Positions 16,464 through 25,163 of a DNA stretch of 41,439 bases are shown here, in pieces. Positions within the stretch are counted from its first letter, which is position 1. Each line of letters opens with the position of its first letter. The stretch comes from Streptomyces sp. ISL-100 (GTDB lineage: Bacteria > Actinomycetota > Actinomycetes > Streptomycetales > Streptomycetaceae), in the NCBI RefSeq assembly GCF_018614615.1, contig NZ_JAGGOK010000022.1:1-41439 (forward strand), given 5' to 3'. Under the pieces are notes generated by a model that worked only from the letters and a program-made list of their open reading frames with translations, was not told the origin of the DNA and did not search any database. Position numbers and translations under genes: made by a program.

Positions 16464-17972
16464 TCACGCAGTCAGGGGGCGGTCTGCCGGGGAGACCGGG
16501 GCCGGGAGCACCGTGGAGCCGGTCAGGTAGCGGTCGGTGGCCGCCGCCGCGGCCCGTCCCTCCGCGATGGCCCACACCACCAGCGACTGGCCGCGTCCCG
16601 CGTCGCCCGCGATGAACACGCCCTCCGCCTCGGTACGTCCGGTCCGCTTCCGCTGCTCCGCCGACGCGGCGGCGAAGGCGGTGTCCCGGACAAAGTTCCC
16701 CCGGCCGTCTACCGTGAGCCCGAGCTGCTCCATCAGGCCGCTGCCCCGCTCGGGGCCACAGAAGCCGAGGGCGAGCAGCACCAGCTCGGCCGGTATCGTC
16801 CGCTCGGTGCCCGGCAGCGTCCTTCTGGACGCCGACTCCACCTCCGTCAGGTGCACCGCGCGGACGTGGCCCGCCGATTCCCCTTCGAAGCTCAAGGTGG
16901 CGCAGGAGAAGACCCTCGGATCCGTGCCGTGGCGCTCCCGGGCCTCGTGATGGGCGTGGGAGATCCGGTAGACCTTCGGGTACACGGGCCACGGCTCGGT
17001 CTCGGGCCGGGTGTCGCCCGGCACGGGGTTTATGTCCAGCTGCGTCACGGAGGCCGCACCCTGACGCAGCGCGGTGCCCAGGCAATCCGATCCGGTGTCC
17101 CCGCCGCCGACGATCACCACGTGCCTCCCCTCGGCGGTGAGGGGAGGCGAGGTGCAGTCGCTCTGCCTGGTCCGGTTGGACAGGGTGAGGTAGTCCATCG
17201 CCTGATGAATGCCGCGCAGTTCGCGACCGGGAACAGGCAGTTCTCGCCGCTCCGTTGCGCCGACGGCGACAATCACCGCGTCATGGCGCCTCCACAGCTC
17301 GGTGGCGTCCAGGTCGCTGCCGACCCGAACGCCGGTGTGGAACTTCGTGCCCTCGGCCTTCATCTGCTCGATACGGCGGTCCAGCTGCCACTTCTCCATC
17401 TTGAAATCGGGAATGCCGTAGCGCAACAGCCCGCCGATGCGGTCGGCGCGCTCGTACACGGCAACGGTGTGGCCGGCCCGGGTGAGCTGCTGAGCTGCCG
17501 CCAGTCCAGCCGGTCCCGACCCGATGACGGCCACGGCTTTCCCGCTCAGCCGCTCTGGCGGCCGTGGTGGTACGTACCCCCGCTCCCAGGCCTGGTCGGC
17601 GATGACTTGTTCGACGTTCTTGATCGTGACTGGATCGGCGTTGACGGCCAGTACGCAGGCGTCCTCGCACGGTGCCGGGCACAGCCGCCCGGTGAACTCG
17701 GGGAAGTTGTTGGTCGCGTGCAGCCGCTCGGCTGCGGCGCGCCAGTCGCCACGCGCCGCATACGCGTTCCACTCCGGGATGAGATTCCCCAGCGGGCAGC
17801 CGCTATGGCAGAAGGGTATGCCGCAGTCCATGCAGCGCCCTGCCTGCTGGGACACGAGAGGAAGCAGCGGCTGCCCTGCGTGGACCTCGTTCCAGTCGTT
17901 CAACCGTTCCTCGACGGGGCGTGCCCCGCTGGGCCTACGCGGGGTCCTGAGGAAGCCGTAAGGATCTGTCAT
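16464..17972 (-). CDS. gltD: glutamate synthase small-subunit-like oxidoreductase
   Basis: 502 residues from an ATG at 17972 with GGAGG upstream. It has the typical GltD layout. An N-terminal Fe-S domain has the cysteines of CMDCGIPFCHSGCPLGNLIP and CPAPCEDACVL. Then come an FAD-binding GSGPAGLAAAQQL, an NADPH site VVIVGGGDTGSDCLG, and a final FAD block FIAGDAGRGQSLVVWAIAEG. GltD normally passes electrons from NADPH to the large subunit GltB, which is absent here. Stand-alone copies serve as electron donors. In this cluster it may help regenerate glutamate from the 2-oxoglutarate made by SbnB, or reduce a biosynthetic intermediate. Both roles are inferred from position only. The gap to the upstream acyl-CoA dehydrogenase is 270 bases, with possible regulatory repeats. 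Confidence 0.85.
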   Translation of the reverse strand: MTDPYGFLRTPRRPSGARPVEERLNDWNEVHAGQPLLPLVSQQAGRCMDCGIPFCHSGCPLGNLIPEWNAYAARGDWRAAAERLHATNNFPEFTGRLCPAPCEDACVLAVNADPVTIKNVEQVIADQAWERGYVPPRPPERLSGKAVAVIGSGPAGLAAAQQLTRAGHTVAVYERADRIGGLLRYGIPDFKMEKWQLDRRIEQMKAEGTKFHTGVRVGSDLDATELWRRHDAVIVAVGATERRELPVPGRELRGIHQAMDYLTLSNRTRQSDCTSPPLTAEGRHVVIVGGGDTGSDCLGTALRQGAASVTQLDINPVPGDTRPETEPWPVYPKVYRISHAHHEARERHGTDPRVFSCATLSFEGESAGHVRAVHLTEVESASRRTLPGTERTIPAELVLLALGFCGPERGSGLMEQLGLTVDGRGNFVRDTAFAAASAEQRKRTGRTEAEGVFIAGDAGRGQSLVVWAIAEGRAAAAATDRYLTGSTVLPAPVSPADRPLTA

Positions 17973-18008
17973 GTGCGCCGCCTCCAGCGCCGGTCCGCGA
18001 TGCATTAC

Positions 18009-18049
18009 GGCACTTTCACCACTTTACGCGCCCTTCATGGCGTTTTCAC
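18009..18049. promoter_or_regulatory. direct repeats upstream of gltD-like gene
   Basis: GGCACTTTCAC at 18009-18019 and GGCGTTTTCAC at 18039-18049 are 11-base direct repeats with two mismatches, exactly 30 bases apart (about three helical turns). They lie 37-77 bases before the gltD-like start on the minus strand. On the coding strand the elements read GTGAAA followed by ACGCC or GTGCC. A TAAAGT hexamer lies between them, 16 bases from TGAAAA, and could be a promoter. The paired spacing suggests a regulator-binding site. GlnR is a thought because of the nitrogen enzyme, but the match to its box is not exact. Confidence 0.4.
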
Positions 18050-18242
18050 TCGGAGAGGCTGCGAGTTGCATGCAGGGGGCACGTTCCTGTGGCTTTTCGA
18101 GGACGGCTACGACCGAAGCGAAAATCTGGGGCGCGGACGCGGCGGCCGCGAGGCGCCACCGGCCACCACTGCAGTCAAAAGGTCGCCCTTCGTGGAAGTA
18201 CGTCGTGAGGGCGGGCATGGCGCGTGGGAGGCCTGCAGGCGG

Positions 18243-19388
18243 TCACAGCCCGAGTTCGCGCCCGATGAGCTCCTTCATGATCTCGTTGGAACCGGCCCAG
18301 ATCTTGGTGACCCGGGCGTCCCGCCAGGCGCGGGCCACGCGGTACTCGTTCATGAATCCGTAGCCGCCGTGCAACTGGACGCATGCGTCGAGCACCTCGT
18401 TCTGCACTTGCGCGGACCACCACTTCGCCTTGGCCGCGTCCACGGCGGTGAGCTCTCCCTGGACGTAAGACATCACGGCCTGGTCGACATAGGCCTGGGA
18501 CACCTCGATCTTGGTCACCAGCTCGGCGAGCAGGAACTTGTTGTGCTGGAACGAGCCGATGGACTGGCCGAACGCCTTGCGTTCCCTGGTGTACTCGATG
18601 GTCTCCTCGAGGATCTGCGCAGCGTGCGCGATGTTGGAGACCGCGGCGCCGAGACGCTCCTGGGGCAGCCGCTCCATCATGTGGACGAAACCCTGGTCGA
18701 CCTCGCCGATCACATGGGTGTCCGGCACTCGCACGTCGCTGAAGAACAGCTCGGCGGTGTCGGACTCGGTCTGGCCCACCTTGTCGAGTTTGCGGCCTCG
18801 GGTGAAGCCCTCCATCCCGGTCTCGACGCCGAAGAGGGTGATGCCCCGCGCTTTCTTTTCCGGGCTGGTGCGGGCGGCGACCACCACCAGGTCGGCGGAG
18901 TAGCCGTTGGTGATGAAGGTTTTGGAGCCGTTGAGCACCCACGCGTTGCCGTCCTGCACCGCGGTCGTGCGCAGGGCCGCGAGATCGGAGCCGCCGCCGG
19001 GCTCGGTCATCCCGATCGCGGTGACGATCTCCCCGGAGCAGAAGCCGGGCAGCCAGCGCTGTTTCTGCTCCTCGGTGGTCAGGTCGGCAAGGTAGGGGGC
19101 AACAATGTCGAAGTGGATGCCGAGGCAGGAGGCGAGCGCGGCGCCCACCTTGGACAGTTCCTCGGCCAGCACGGCGTTGTACCGGTAGTCACCCGCCTCG
19201 GAGCCGCCGTACGCCTCGGAGATCTCCAACCCGAGGAACCCCTGCTGGCCTGCTGCGATCCAGATGTCGCGCGGGAGGGCGGCGGCCGTGATGAACTCAT
19301 CGGTGCGCGGGCGGACACGGCGGGACAGGAACTCGCGCACGGAGGCGCGGAAGGCCTCATGGTCGGCGTTGAAGATCGGGCGTTTCAC
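18243..19388 (-). CDS. acyl-CoA dehydrogenase family flavoprotein
   Basis: 381 residues from a GTG at 19388 preceded by GAGGTAGG. All acyl-CoA dehydrogenase blocks are present: EISEAYGGSEAGDYRYNAVL, the FAD/substrate motif AIGMTEPGGGSDLAALRT, SKTFITNGYSADLVVV, the central RKAFGQSIGSFQHNKFLLAE, QLHGGYGFMNEYRVARAWRD, and IWAGSNEIMKELIGRELGL. In the last block the Glu of SNEIMKE is at the usual catalytic base position. The family removes two hydrogens from an acyl thioester. In peptide clusters related enzymes desaturate carrier-bound acyl or aminoacyl groups or starter acids. It is the first intact gene upstream of the gltD-like gene on the same strand. Whether it belongs to the peptide pathway or is an independent lipid gene is not settled by sequence. 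Confidence 0.88.
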   Translation of the reverse strand: MKRPIFNADHEAFRASVREFLSRRVRPRTDEFITAAALPRDIWIAAGQQGFLGLEISEAYGGSEAGDYRYNAVLAEELSKVGAALASCLGIHFDIVAPYLADLTTEEQKQRWLPGFCSGEIVTAIGMTEPGGGSDLAALRTTAVQDGNAWVLNGSKTFITNGYSADLVVVAARTSPEKKARGITLFGVETGMEGFTRGRKLDKVGQTESDTAELFFSDVRVPDTHVIGEVDQGFVHMMERLPQERLGAAVSNIAHAAQILEETIEYTRERKAFGQSIGSFQHNKFLLAELVTKIEVSQAYVDQAVMSYVQGELTAVDAAKAKWWSAQVQNEVLDACVQLHGGYGFMNEYRVARAWRDARVTKIWAGSNEIMKELIGRELGL

Positions 19389-19621
19389 GGCCTACCTCGC
19401 AGTGTGTGATGACGTTCTTGCTTATCGATGCGGGGGCTCAGCTTTTCTCCCCTTTGGATGCGAGACACAGAACAGCGCACTGAGCGCCGGCGGGGCCCGT
19501 CGAGGGCTGCGGCTGGAGACGCTGTCGTCGGGCCGCCGCTACCAGAGCACGCTGTACGGCGAGAGGGGGTGAGAATTCTCTACGGAGCTCCGGGCGACGG
19601 TGGGATCGTTGGGGAGCCCTG

Positions 19622-20248
19622 TCAGAGAACGAGTACGTGACCGGTGCGTGGGGCGGTCCTTCCGGACTGGACTTCGTGCCACACCTGCTTCAGCGCCTGC
19701 GGGCCTTGGCTGTGGACGACGTCGACCCATCCCTCGACCACCGGGGCGAAGCGCCGCCATGCGTCGGCGAAGCGGCGGTCCAGGCCCTCGCGTCCCCAGT
19801 CGCCGATGCGCTTGCGCATCTGGTCGGGTGCGAAGAACATGCCCGGTCCCGTTTCGGCCAGGGTGCCGGCGGGCCCGGGCTGCTGGTTGGTGACGCCGAC
19901 GACCACATGGTGCACCAGGGCGTCGCCGAGGTGGGCGCGCAGCGCGGCGGTCAGGGCCTCGTCGCCGGCGAAGTCGGCGTACAAGCTGGGTTCGGGGGAG
20001 AGTCGGGAGGCGTCCTCGTACGCCAGCACCCGGTCGTAGCAGCCCAGGCTCTCGGTGAAGGCGACATTGCGCCGCGATGTCAGGCCCACGACCTCGCACC
20101 CCCTGCCCTGGAGCAGGAAGGCCGCACCGTAGGCGGTCTTGCTCGACGCGGACGACAGGACGGCGGTGCGGGCGCCCAGCCAGGCGTTGTCGATGATCCA
20201 GTCGGCCAGCATGAAGGAGGTCCAGAACAGCGGGCGGTAGAGGATTTG
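19622..20248 (-). pseudogene. DUF2855-family gene lacking its N-terminus
   Basis: About 205 residues match the C-terminal two-thirds of DUF2855 proteins, which resemble medium-chain dehydrogenases: LYRPLFWTSFMLADW, ARTAVLSSASSKTAYGAAFL, NVAFTESLGCYDRVLAYED, FFAPDQMRKRIGDWG, and the end GRTAPRTGHVLVL. Family members are usually about 350 residues. The first ~130, with the N-terminal barrel, are missing. Homology stops at about 20248, and from 20256 the opposite strand carries a TetR tail. Some of this frame could still be translated from internal starts, but a functional enzyme is unlikely. It may once have been part of the neighbouring peptide cluster. Confidence 0.7.
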
Positions 20249-20255
20249 GGCCGGC

Positions 20256-20423
20256 CTCGCGGATCCGGCACTCGACCCGGACATCACCGCCCGTGCCCTC
20301 AGCGCCATGGTGAGCCGCATAACGTATGTCACCTTCGCAGCCGACCAGCCCGTCCCCTTCGAGACACTGGTGCAGACCCTCACCCGACTCTGGACAAACG
20401 CACTGCGCATGCCACAGCAGTGA
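20256..20423 (+). pseudogene. C-terminal tail of a TetR-family regulator
   Basis: Fifty-five codons in one frame end in a TGA at 20421-20423. They contain ALSAMVSRITYVTFAADQ and the closing helix TLVQTLTRLWTNALRM, typical of the last helices of Streptomyces TetR regulators. The DNA-binding domain and most of the ligand domain are gone: sequence immediately upstream belongs to the truncated DUF2855 gene on the other strand. Together they mark a rearrangement breakpoint at about 20248-20256. Confidence 0.65.
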
Positions 20424-20452
20424 GGACAAGCGCATCGTCTTGGTGTGGCGCT

Positions 20453-20468
20453 TGCATGCATGCATGCA
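20453..20468. repeat. four tandem TGCA units
   Basis: TGCA is repeated four times, giving a 16-base perfect palindrome about 30 bases beyond the TetR remnant. It sits in 20424-20700, where I see no gene. Confidence 0.8.
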
Positions 20469-20700
20469 GGGGCTGATCGCTCCACTGGAGCGAAAGAACG
20501 TGGCCGCAACTACGGCAGTGGGCGATGGCCATGATGTCCGCGAGGGCCGCCGACCACTCATCGGCGGCCGACGCGAAGGCGGAGCTGCACGCCTATTTCA
20601 CAGCGCGCTGGTGTCCGGGCTGGAACTACAGGTCCTGGTTATCCCGGCTCCAGAACGAGCGGACGGCGTCTGATAGTCCTTGGAGTTGCGGCCGCCCGGT

Positions 20701-22572
20701 TCACAGGGGGCTGTGTGGGTGGGGCCGTGCAGTCGTCACCGGGGAGGGCGGCGAGGCGGCGTGCCGAAGCATCTGGCCGGCGGCCAGCTCGCGATAGGTG
20801 GGACTGCTGGTGAGCAGTTCCTCGTGGCGTCCGACCGCAACGGTGCTGCCCTTGTCCAGCACGATGATCCGGTCGGCGTGCTGGACCGTGGACAGCCGAT
20901 GTGCGATCACCAGCACCGCGCACTCTTGGGCCACGTCCCGCATCACGCGGGTGAGCGCTGCTTCGTTGACGGCGTCCAGGTGGGACGTCGGCTCGTCGAG
21001 CAGCAGCAGCGAAGGCCGGGCGAGCAGGGCGCGGGCCAGGGCGACTCTCTGCCGTTCGCCCCCGGACAGGGTGCCGCCACGTTCGCCGAGCAGCCCCGAC
21101 AGTCCGCCGGGCAGCCGCTCGACTACGCCTGTGAGCTGGGCGAGTTCGACCACGCGCCGGACTTCGGCCTCCGAGGCGTCGGGTACGGCATACGTGATGT
21201 TGTCGCGCAGCGTGCCATGTACGACATGCGTGTTCTGGTCGACTACGGCGATGCGTGAGCGGCACTCCGCGCGGCTCAGCTCGTCGGCCGGTCGGCCGTC
21301 GAACAGCAGAGTGCCGGAGTCAGGTTCGTAGAATCTGGCCACCAGGGCGAAGACCGTACTTTTGCCCGTGCCGGACCTCCCGACCAGGGCTGTCTGGCAC
21401 CGGTGAGGAGCAGTGAAGGAGACGCCGCGCAGCACGGGCCGACTCCGGTCGTAGCCGAAGCTGATGTCCCGCAGTGCAAGGGCGGGCTCCTCGTGGCTGA
21501 CGGTCTGCCGGCTTGCTTCGCGTGTACGCGTGCGGGCGCGGCGTACAGCCGGTTTCTGAGCTCGTGAGGGCTCCGTCGGCAGGGACAGCGCCTGTTCGAT
21601 GCGCTGGTAGGCACCCATGCCGCGCTGGATCAGGCCGACCGCCCGGAAGACCGAGGACAGCGGCAGGACCAGATAAGAGGCGTAGAGCAGGAACGCGACC
21701 AGGTCGCCCAGGGAGTTGGCGTGGCCATTGACCCGCAGGCCGCCGATGACCAGGACGATCAGGAAGGAGCCCTGAACGGCGAGCTCGACGGCCGGGCTCA
21801 TCACGGAGGCGAGCTTCGCGGTCCGTACCCCGGCGCCGTACGCCGACTCGACGCATGCGCCGATGCGCTGCGCCTCCCGGTCCTCCGCACGGTGCACCCG
21901 GACCATCGGCAGGGCGCCGAGCGCGCGTTCCAGGTCGGCGGCGATGGCGCCGACGGAGGTCTGCATGCGTTCCGAGGCGGCTCGGATGCCCTTGAGCAAC
22001 GAGGCGACGATCACGGCGGCGGCGGCCACCGTCGCCGCGACCAGGAGCAACAGCAGCGGGTCGATCCACAGCATCAGGACGATCGCCCCCGCGGCGACGA
22101 GTGCGCCGGTCACCAGGTCGACCAGTGCCTGGGACACCACTTCTCTCAGCAGGGTGGTGTCGGTGGTGACCCGGGAGATCAGATCTCCGCTGCGATGCCG
22201 GTCGTACTCCCGCATGTCCAGCCGGAGCAGCCGCCCGATCAGGCTGTGGCGCAGCCCTCGTACGACGCGTTCGCCCATGCGCTCCAGAACGAAGCGGCCC
22301 GCCGCGCCCGTCACCGCTTCGCTGACGAACAGGGCGGCCAGGAGCAGGAGCAGCGGCCACAGCACCTGTCCGCGCCCGCTCGCCTCCACGACTTGTTTGG
22401 CGACGAGCGGCTGGGCCAGCCCCAGGGCGGAGCCGACCAGCGTGAGCACGGTGGCGACGAGGACGGACGCCCGGTGCCCGGCGGTCAGCCGGTACATGGT
22501 GGCGACGGCGGCCCGGGTGGAGCGATCCTCCTCGGTCGCCGACTGTGCCTGGTCCACGACGGTGTCGGTCAT
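20701..22572 (-). CDS. lasso peptide ABC exporter (permease-ATPase fusion)
   Basis: 623 residues from an ATG at 22572 that overlaps the stop of the upstream lasso protease gene by four bases. The N-terminal half has six membrane helices of the type 1 exporter fold (e.g. ASVLVATVLTLVGSALGLAQ, LWPLLLLLAALFVSEAVTG, LLLLVAATVAAAAVIVASLL). The C-terminal ATPase has Walker A VGRSGTGKST, signature LSGGERQRVALARALL, Walker B LLLLDEPTSHLD, and the switch histidine in VIAHRLSTV. In lasso operons this D protein exports the mature peptide and gives self-immunity. It is the last gene of the operon. Confidence 0.93.
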   Translation of the reverse strand: MTDTVVDQAQSATEEDRSTRAAVATMYRLTAGHRASVLVATVLTLVGSALGLAQPLVAKQVVEASGRGQVLWPLLLLLAALFVSEAVTGAAGRFVLERMGERVVRGLRHSLIGRLLRLDMREYDRHRSGDLISRVTTDTTLLREVVSQALVDLVTGALVAAGAIVLMLWIDPLLLLLVAATVAAAAVIVASLLKGIRAASERMQTSVGAIAADLERALGALPMVRVHRAEDREAQRIGACVESAYGAGVRTAKLASVMSPAVELAVQGSFLIVLVIGGLRVNGHANSLGDLVAFLLYASYLVLPLSSVFRAVGLIQRGMGAYQRIEQALSLPTEPSRAQKPAVRRARTRTREASRQTVSHEEPALALRDISFGYDRSRPVLRGVSFTAPHRCQTALVGRSGTGKSTVFALVARFYEPDSGTLLFDGRPADELSRAECRSRIAVVDQNTHVVHGTLRDNITYAVPDASEAEVRRVVELAQLTGVVERLPGGLSGLLGERGGTLSGGERQRVALARALLARPSLLLLDEPTSHLDAVNEAALTRVMRDVAQECAVLVIAHRLSTVQHADRIIVLDKGSTVAVGRHEELLTSSPTYRELAAGQMLRHAASPPSPVTTARPHPHSPL

Positions 22573-23003
22573 CGGCCCGATCGGCTCGTCGCGGCGACCG
22601 TGATGAGCCGGGTGAAGTAGTCGTCCGGCACACCTTCGTCCACGGGGCGGCTGTCCGCCTCGATCCAGGCGTGCGCCGTGAAGGGAGGCACCACGCGCAC
22701 CCCCGTGCACCAGGTCGGCCAGTTCCCTCCGAGGCGGCACAGCAGTGCGGCTCCCAGGGAACGGGGCAGGCAGCCCCTCGGGCCGGCGCACCGCAGGCTC
22801 ACCGCGCACATGGCGGCCCGCGCGTTCCGGGCCTGGGCGACGGTGGCCGGCCTGGCTCCGCGGCTGGCGAGGGTGAGCACGGCGCGGAGCCTGCGGGGCG
22901 GCAGCAGGGAGAGCGCGACGGCGAAGGGCAGGACCAGACGGGCGGCCAGACGCCGTGTCAGGGGAACCCCGGGGGGCCGCTCCAGTGCGCTGGGCGTCGT
23001 CAT
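22569..23003 (-). CDS. lasso leader peptidase (B2, transglutaminase-like)
   Basis: 144 residues from an ATG at 23003, overlapping the PqqD-like gene stop by four bases. It matches the C-terminal half of McjB-type proteins (transglut_core3). Catalytic Cys78 lies in GCLPRSLGAALLCRLGG, and His111 in FTAHAWIEADSRPV, with the nearby acidic residue (Asp117) as the likely third member of the triad. It cuts the leader from the precursor, and in actinobacteria it works with a separate PqqD-like recognition protein, as here. The N-terminal ~50 residues are helical and positively charged, usual for split B2 proteins. Confidence 0.88.
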   Translation of the reverse strand: MTTPSALERPPGVPLTRRLAARLVLPFAVALSLLPPRRLRAVLTLASRGARPATVAQARNARAAMCAVSLRCAGPRGCLPRSLGAALLCRLGGNWPTWCTGVRVVPPFTAHAWIEADSRPVDEGVPDDYFTRLITVAATSRSGR

Positions 23004-23254
23004 TGGGCCAGCCCGGAAGTGCGCAGTTCCTGTACGAGTGCGTCGACGTCCTGCCTTGCCCGTGCGACGTCGATGTCGAACTCCTTGACGAGCGCGGTGA
23101 CCGCGTCCGCTTCGTCGCCGCCCGCGATCAGGGTGTTGACCACGAGCGTGGCGGTGGGATTCAGCTCCCAGTACTCGCCGGCGCGTTCGTCGAGGAGGAC
23201 CGTGCCGTAGTCGGTCTGGGCAGTGGAGATGTCGGCAGCGAACTTCAGTGCCAT
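23000..23254 (-). CDS. lasso leader-recognition protein (B1/E, PqqD-like)
   Basis: 84 residues of the PqqD/RRE fold: three strands (MALKFAADISTAQTDYG, TVLLDERAGEYWELNPTA) followed by three helices (ATLVVNTLIAGG, DAVTALVKEFDID, ARQDVDALVQELRTSG). This domain binds the precursor leader through its YxxP-containing strand and hands the peptide to the protease. It has an AAAGG-like ribosome site and starts 42 bases after the cyclase stop. It is coupled by overlap to the protease gene. Confidence 0.92.
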   Translation of the reverse strand: MALKFAADISTAQTDYGTVLLDERAGEYWELNPTATLVVNTLIAGGDEADAVTALVKEFDIDVARARQDVDALVQELRTSGLAQ

Positions 23255-23296
23255 GCGTGCGCCTTTCTGGCCAGGGAATGTTGCACGGGGCGGGGG

Positions 23297-25138
23297 CTAG
23301 GCGTGCTCCGTCTTGCGGTCGAGCCCGCGCAGCCACACTTCGGCGGCAATGGTCGAGTAGAGGATCGCGTCACGCAGTTCCGGTGTGCCCGGCCGTTGCG
23401 CGAGCCGTCGCAGGGCGTTCCCGTCGACCAGGCCCGCCTGTTCCAGCCGGGAGTCCCCCCACAACGCCAGCAGATCGGACCGGTGCTCGCGCAGTCCGTT
23501 GGACGCGTCCATCGAGGCGGCTGCCTTGTTGGTGCGTCGCAGGCACGCATCGGGAACGATCCCGCTCATGGCCTTGGTCAGCAGGGGCTTGTACTGCCAG
23601 GGCGTGACGCGCTCACTCGGACGCACCGCCAGGCACGCCTCAATGACGCGGTCGTCGAGGAACGGCGATGCCATCGGCACACCGGCCCGGGCCGCCATCC
23701 GGTCCCACTGACGGATGATGCGCGTACAGGCACGGATCTGTTCGAGGTCGGCGTGCAGGCCACGGTCGGGGTGCAACGGGACGGCGTTCGCCGCTGCCTC
23801 GCGCAGCGCCCCGCGAGCCGCCCGCTCGGCGTCGGGGGTCACCCAGTCGAAGAGGCGTGGCGGCATGCCCCAGCCGAGGCTGGTGCTGACAGTGGCCGGC
23901 AGTGGGTCGCGCAGGCGGGCGCTGGAGTCCGCCAGCCACTTGCCGTACGGGCGCCGGTCGGCCAAGGCGCGCGCCGTGCCGCTCAGTGGCCACTGCCACA
24001 GGGCCCTGAAGCCGCGCAGCTGGGAAAGGGCGAAGAGCGGTCGGGTGCGCAGCATCCGGTGGTAGTACGCCTCGGAGCACCACGCCACATGGTCGCCGCC
24101 GATACCGGTCAGGTGCAGTCGGCTGCCGCGATCGGCCATGGCGGGCAGGTGGTGCAGGACTCGGGAGCGGTCCATGACGCCGATGGTCGGTTCGTCCAGC
24201 AGGTCGTCGATGGTGAGCAGATCCTCGTAGACCAGTGGCGAGGCATTGGCGTCCCACACCACGTGGTCGATGTCAGGCATTGACCTGGCGGCCTGTTCCG
24301 CCCAGTACAGATCGGTGTCGGCGGGGTCTCGCCCCGGCCAGGTGCTCGCCACGACCTGGGCGGGTGAACGGTTGGCCAGGAAGCAGATCGACGTGGAGTC
24401 CAGGCCGCCGGAAAGGTCGCAGCTGACCACACCACCCTGCCGGGTACGGGCATCGACCGCCGTGACCAGGGCTTCGCGGACCAGTGGCGCGCCCTCGGTG
24501 AGCGTGCGTACCGGCTCCGGCGGTGTCCACCAGCGCGAGTGGCGTACGGTCCGGCCGTCCGCCGCGACGATCAGCGCGTCCTCGGGGGAAACGGCGGTGA
24601 CGCCTCGCCACATGGGCGCTTCGGCAAGCGGATGGGGAACGGGCCACAGCAGCCGGACGGCCAGTTGCTTCTCGTCCGGAGCGGTACCGAGCGCGCCGGC
24701 GAGTACGTCGGCGCGAGTGGCGGCCACTTGCACGCCGTCGACCGAGGCATGGAACACCAGGCGGAGTCCGGACGCGGTGCCCTGCACCCTGAGCCGCCCG
24801 TCGTACGAGGCTACGAGATGGAAACTCCCAGGTAGGGAGCGGGCCAGTGCGTCGAGTTCGGCCAGATCGCGGAGACGCCCAGCATGGCGCCCGAGCTCCT
24901 TGGCGTCGATTGGGCAGCAGCCGATGACGGCGAGGGCCGTATGGCCGGCACGCGCAGTGACGATGTCCTCATCGTGCCACTGCCCCAGCAGCCAGGGACG
25001 GCCCGAAGCATGCGGCAGCGTGCGCGTTCCGGGGCGGGAGAGGGAGCGGGCCACAGCGGCCGCTTCCTCACGGTCACTGAAGACCGTGAAGTGCGCGTCG
25101 CCGGGGCCCGCCCCCGCACTCTCGTGCAGTTCAGTCAT
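23297..25138 (-). CDS. lasso macrolactam synthetase (C, asparagine-synthetase-like)
   Basis: 613 residues. The N-terminal ~200 residues are a glutamine-amidotransferase-like domain without a catalytic Cys2, as expected for lasso C proteins. The asparagine synthetase B domain has the ATP PP-loop SGGLDSTS (243-250), then HHLPAMADRGSRLHLTGIGG with the GIGGD motif, and ASPFLDDRVIEACLAV. It adenylates the side chain of the acceptor Asp of the core and joins it to the new N-terminus. It begins 25 bases after the precursor stop. No strong ribosome site precedes the ATG, so translation may be coupled to the precursor gene. Confidence 0.92.
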   Translation of the reverse strand: MTELHESAGAGPGDAHFTVFSDREEAAAVARSLSRPGTRTLPHASGRPWLLGQWHDEDIVTARAGHTALAVIGCCPIDAKELGRHAGRLRDLAELDALARSLPGSFHLVASYDGRLRVQGTASGLRLVFHASVDGVQVAATRADVLAGALGTAPDEKQLAVRLLWPVPHPLAEAPMWRGVTAVSPEDALIVAADGRTVRHSRWWTPPEPVRTLTEGAPLVREALVTAVDARTRQGGVVSCDLSGGLDSTSICFLANRSPAQVVASTWPGRDPADTDLYWAEQAARSMPDIDHVVWDANASPLVYEDLLTIDDLLDEPTIGVMDRSRVLHHLPAMADRGSRLHLTGIGGDHVAWCSEAYYHRMLRTRPLFALSQLRGFRALWQWPLSGTARALADRRPYGKWLADSSARLRDPLPATVSTSLGWGMPPRLFDWVTPDAERAARGALREAAANAVPLHPDRGLHADLEQIRACTRIIRQWDRMAARAGVPMASPFLDDRVIEACLAVRPSERVTPWQYKPLLTKAMSGIVPDACLRRTNKAAASMDASNGLREHRSDLLALWGDSRLEQAGLVDGNALRRLAQRPGTPELRDAILYSTIAAEVWLRGLDRKTEHA

Positions 25139-25163
25139 GACGTCGGGTCAGAACCGTCGGTCG

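Noticed and set aside
16851..19409. 852-codon open frame on the plus strand
   Set aside because: It is antisense to the gltD-like and acyl-CoA dehydrogenase genes, both of which have full family motifs. Long antisense frames are normal in high-GC DNA.
20424..20700. Possible gene on the plus strand between the TetR tail and the lasso exporter
   Set aside because: The frame starting at 20525 shows no homology or ribosome site and ends inside the exporter gene.
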